DNA from: Glycine soja
Taxonomy: Eukaryota > Streptophyta > Magnoliopsida > Fabales > Fabaceae
Assembly (NCBI RefSeq): GCF_004193775.1
Contig: NC_041019.1
Location: 16,029,020 to 16,093,019, forward strand
DNA: 64,000 nt
Direction of reading: 5' to 3'
The notes under the pieces are model-generated. The model was not told the DNA's origin. It saw nothing but the letters and a program-made list of their open reading frames with translations, and did no database searches. The translations under genes and the position numbers were made by a program. Each line of letters starts with the position of its first letter. Positions within the stretch are counted from its first letter, which is position 1. Of the stretch, positions 62,835-64,000 are shown one piece after another.

Positions 62835-64000
62835 TGTTGGATCAAGTGGCCTCAGAATAATTAAGAATGATGGGTTGAATTAATTATGAACGTGTCTTGA
62901 CTAATTAAAATTTATCCTTCTTAATGTTACTAGATTCAATTAGGCTTTACTACTAAGTTATGCGAATGTAAACAACAAAAACAATAACTTAGACAAAAGT
63001 AAAGCGGAAATAAAAGTACACAACGGAAATTAAAGAGTGTAGGGAAGAAGAAGACAAACACAAGATTTATACTGGTTCGGCAACAACCCGTGCCTACATC
63101 CAGTCCCCAAGCAACCACCGGTTCTTGAGATTTCCAATAACCTTGTAAAATCCTTTACAAGCAAAGATCCACAAGAGATGTACCCTCCCTTGTTCTCTTT
63201 GAACAACCAAGTAGATGTACGCTCCACTTGAACTGATCCACAAGAGATGTACCCTCTCTTGTTCTCAGTATCACAACCCAAGTAGATGTACGCTCTACTT
63301 ATACCACAAAGGATGTACGCTCCAATGTGTTAAGACAAAGAATTCTTAGGCGGTTAGTCCCTTGAATCTTTGTAAGGGGAAACAAAAGATATCTCAGGCG
63401 GTTAGTCCTTTGAAATCTTTTGTTTAAAGGGAAAGGAAAGAATCAAAAGAATTCTCAGGCGGTTAGTCCTTTGAATCTTTTGTCAAGAGGGAGAAGGGAG
63501 AATCAAAAGAATTCTCAGGCGGTTAGTCCTTTGAATCTTTTGGCAAGAGGGAGAAGGGATGAAAAGATAACACACTTTTGTTTTCTGCAGAATTTCCACG
63601 TGCAGAAAAACAAAGTTTTGAAACAAAGTTTAGAAAGCTTTTTGGCAAAGAAAAAGAAATGGCCAATGGTTAGAGAAAGATTGTGAAAAAAGATTGTTTG
63701 GAAGAATATCATATATGTATTAAACGTGTGCCAAAGTCATGCTTTTATAGACTCTTCATGTCTGGTCAAAGAAACCATTGGAAGAGTTGTGACTTTAGAG
63801 AAAACCATGTTAAGAGTTATAACTCTTAACTTTTTCTTTAAAACTGTTCACTGCTAATCGATCACCACAAAGGTGTAATCGATTACACAATGTGTTTTCT
63901 GAAAAGTTGTGACTCTTCACAATTGGATTTGAATTCCAACGTTCAGATTCACTTGTAATCGATTTCTAATATAGTGTAATCGATTACACTATTTGAAAAT
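62835..64000 (-). repeat. 5' LTR of the minus-strand element, truncated by the window end
   Basis: Begins TGTTGGATC on the + strand, like the 3' LTR, and is collinear with it to the last base, including the ggcggttagtcc block (63350-63540) and the palindromes. About 345 bp are expected beyond the window. Confidence 0.9.

Larger units (their letters stand above)
57889..64000 (-). mobile_element. LTR retrotransposon, gag-only with extra ORF (non-autonomous copia-type), runs off the window
   Basis: The order on the minus strand is 5' LTR (from 62835, beyond the window), PBS 62832-62821, gag 62784 to about 61690, ORF2 60953-59844, PPT 59415-59402 and 3' LTR 59401-57889. The internal region is only 3433 bp. 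No protease, integrase, RT or RNase H motif is present, so it depends on a partner element. The two LTRs differ at about nine places in their first ~150 bases, so the insertion is not recent. It interrupts the copia RNase H at 57889; the preceding 5-mer is GCTGC, and the matching copy would lie past 64000. Confidence 0.88.

Overview
The window is plant nuclear DNA, most likely from a legume and probably Glycine (soybean). It is AT-rich, with split genes, nested LTR and Mutator elements, and recurrent ATCGAT palindromes of a kind I associate with soybean LTR repeats. Only one intact protein gene is visible: a six-exon receptor-like cytoplasmic kinase of the PBL2/PBL3 (APK2) type at 24395-27227 (+). 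The rest is small-RNA loci, gene relics, mobile elements and AT-rich spacer.

Layout. 1-3.5 kb: AT-rich DNA with a ~346-bp tandem duplication and a frameshifted UDP-galactose/UDP-glucose transporter relic. 3.58-14.17 kb: a 5'-truncated LINE on the minus strand, split by an 8.08-kb Mutator-like element (MULE) with TIRs and a duplicated target site. The MULE carries a decayed transposase on + and a convergent plant mobile domain (PMD) gene on -. 14.7-24 kb: a fold-back element, microsatellites, a GCTTAAGC-type repeat and a weak LTR relic. 24.2-27.5 kb: the kinase, with a Mutator-type MITE just after its stop codon. 28.17-29.28 kb: a ~1.1-kb (TAA)n/poly(A) tract.

30.2-44.3 kb is the most interesting region: a dispersed MIR395 cluster. 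Three foldback precursors (two on -, one on +) and a fourth degenerate locus with two sense miR395 cores all carry a TATA box. Each also has, 74-88 bp further upstream, a motif G(A/T)CCAGGTTCA in the same orientation. Its complement matches the TGAACCTGGAC half of the UPE-box bound by the EIL-family sulfur regulator SLIM1. miR395 represses ATP sulfurylases and a sulfate transporter, so this reads as a sulfur-starvation module preserved in transposon-rich DNA. Between its members lie an intron-containing ARP6 pseudogene, a CACTA terminus and a Pack-MULE-like GC-rich island.

51-64 kb: a decayed Ty1/copia element (+) interrupted twice by one LTR family. One insertion is a 1380-bp solo LTR with a 5-bp target duplication. 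The other is a larger minus-strand element running off the window, with a PBS, a gag, no pol, a second ORF with an SV40-like basic motif, and a PPT. Its LTRs and leader carry pairs of 12-bp palindromes spaced 20-21 bp centre to centre. All assignments come from reading the sequence; no database search was run.
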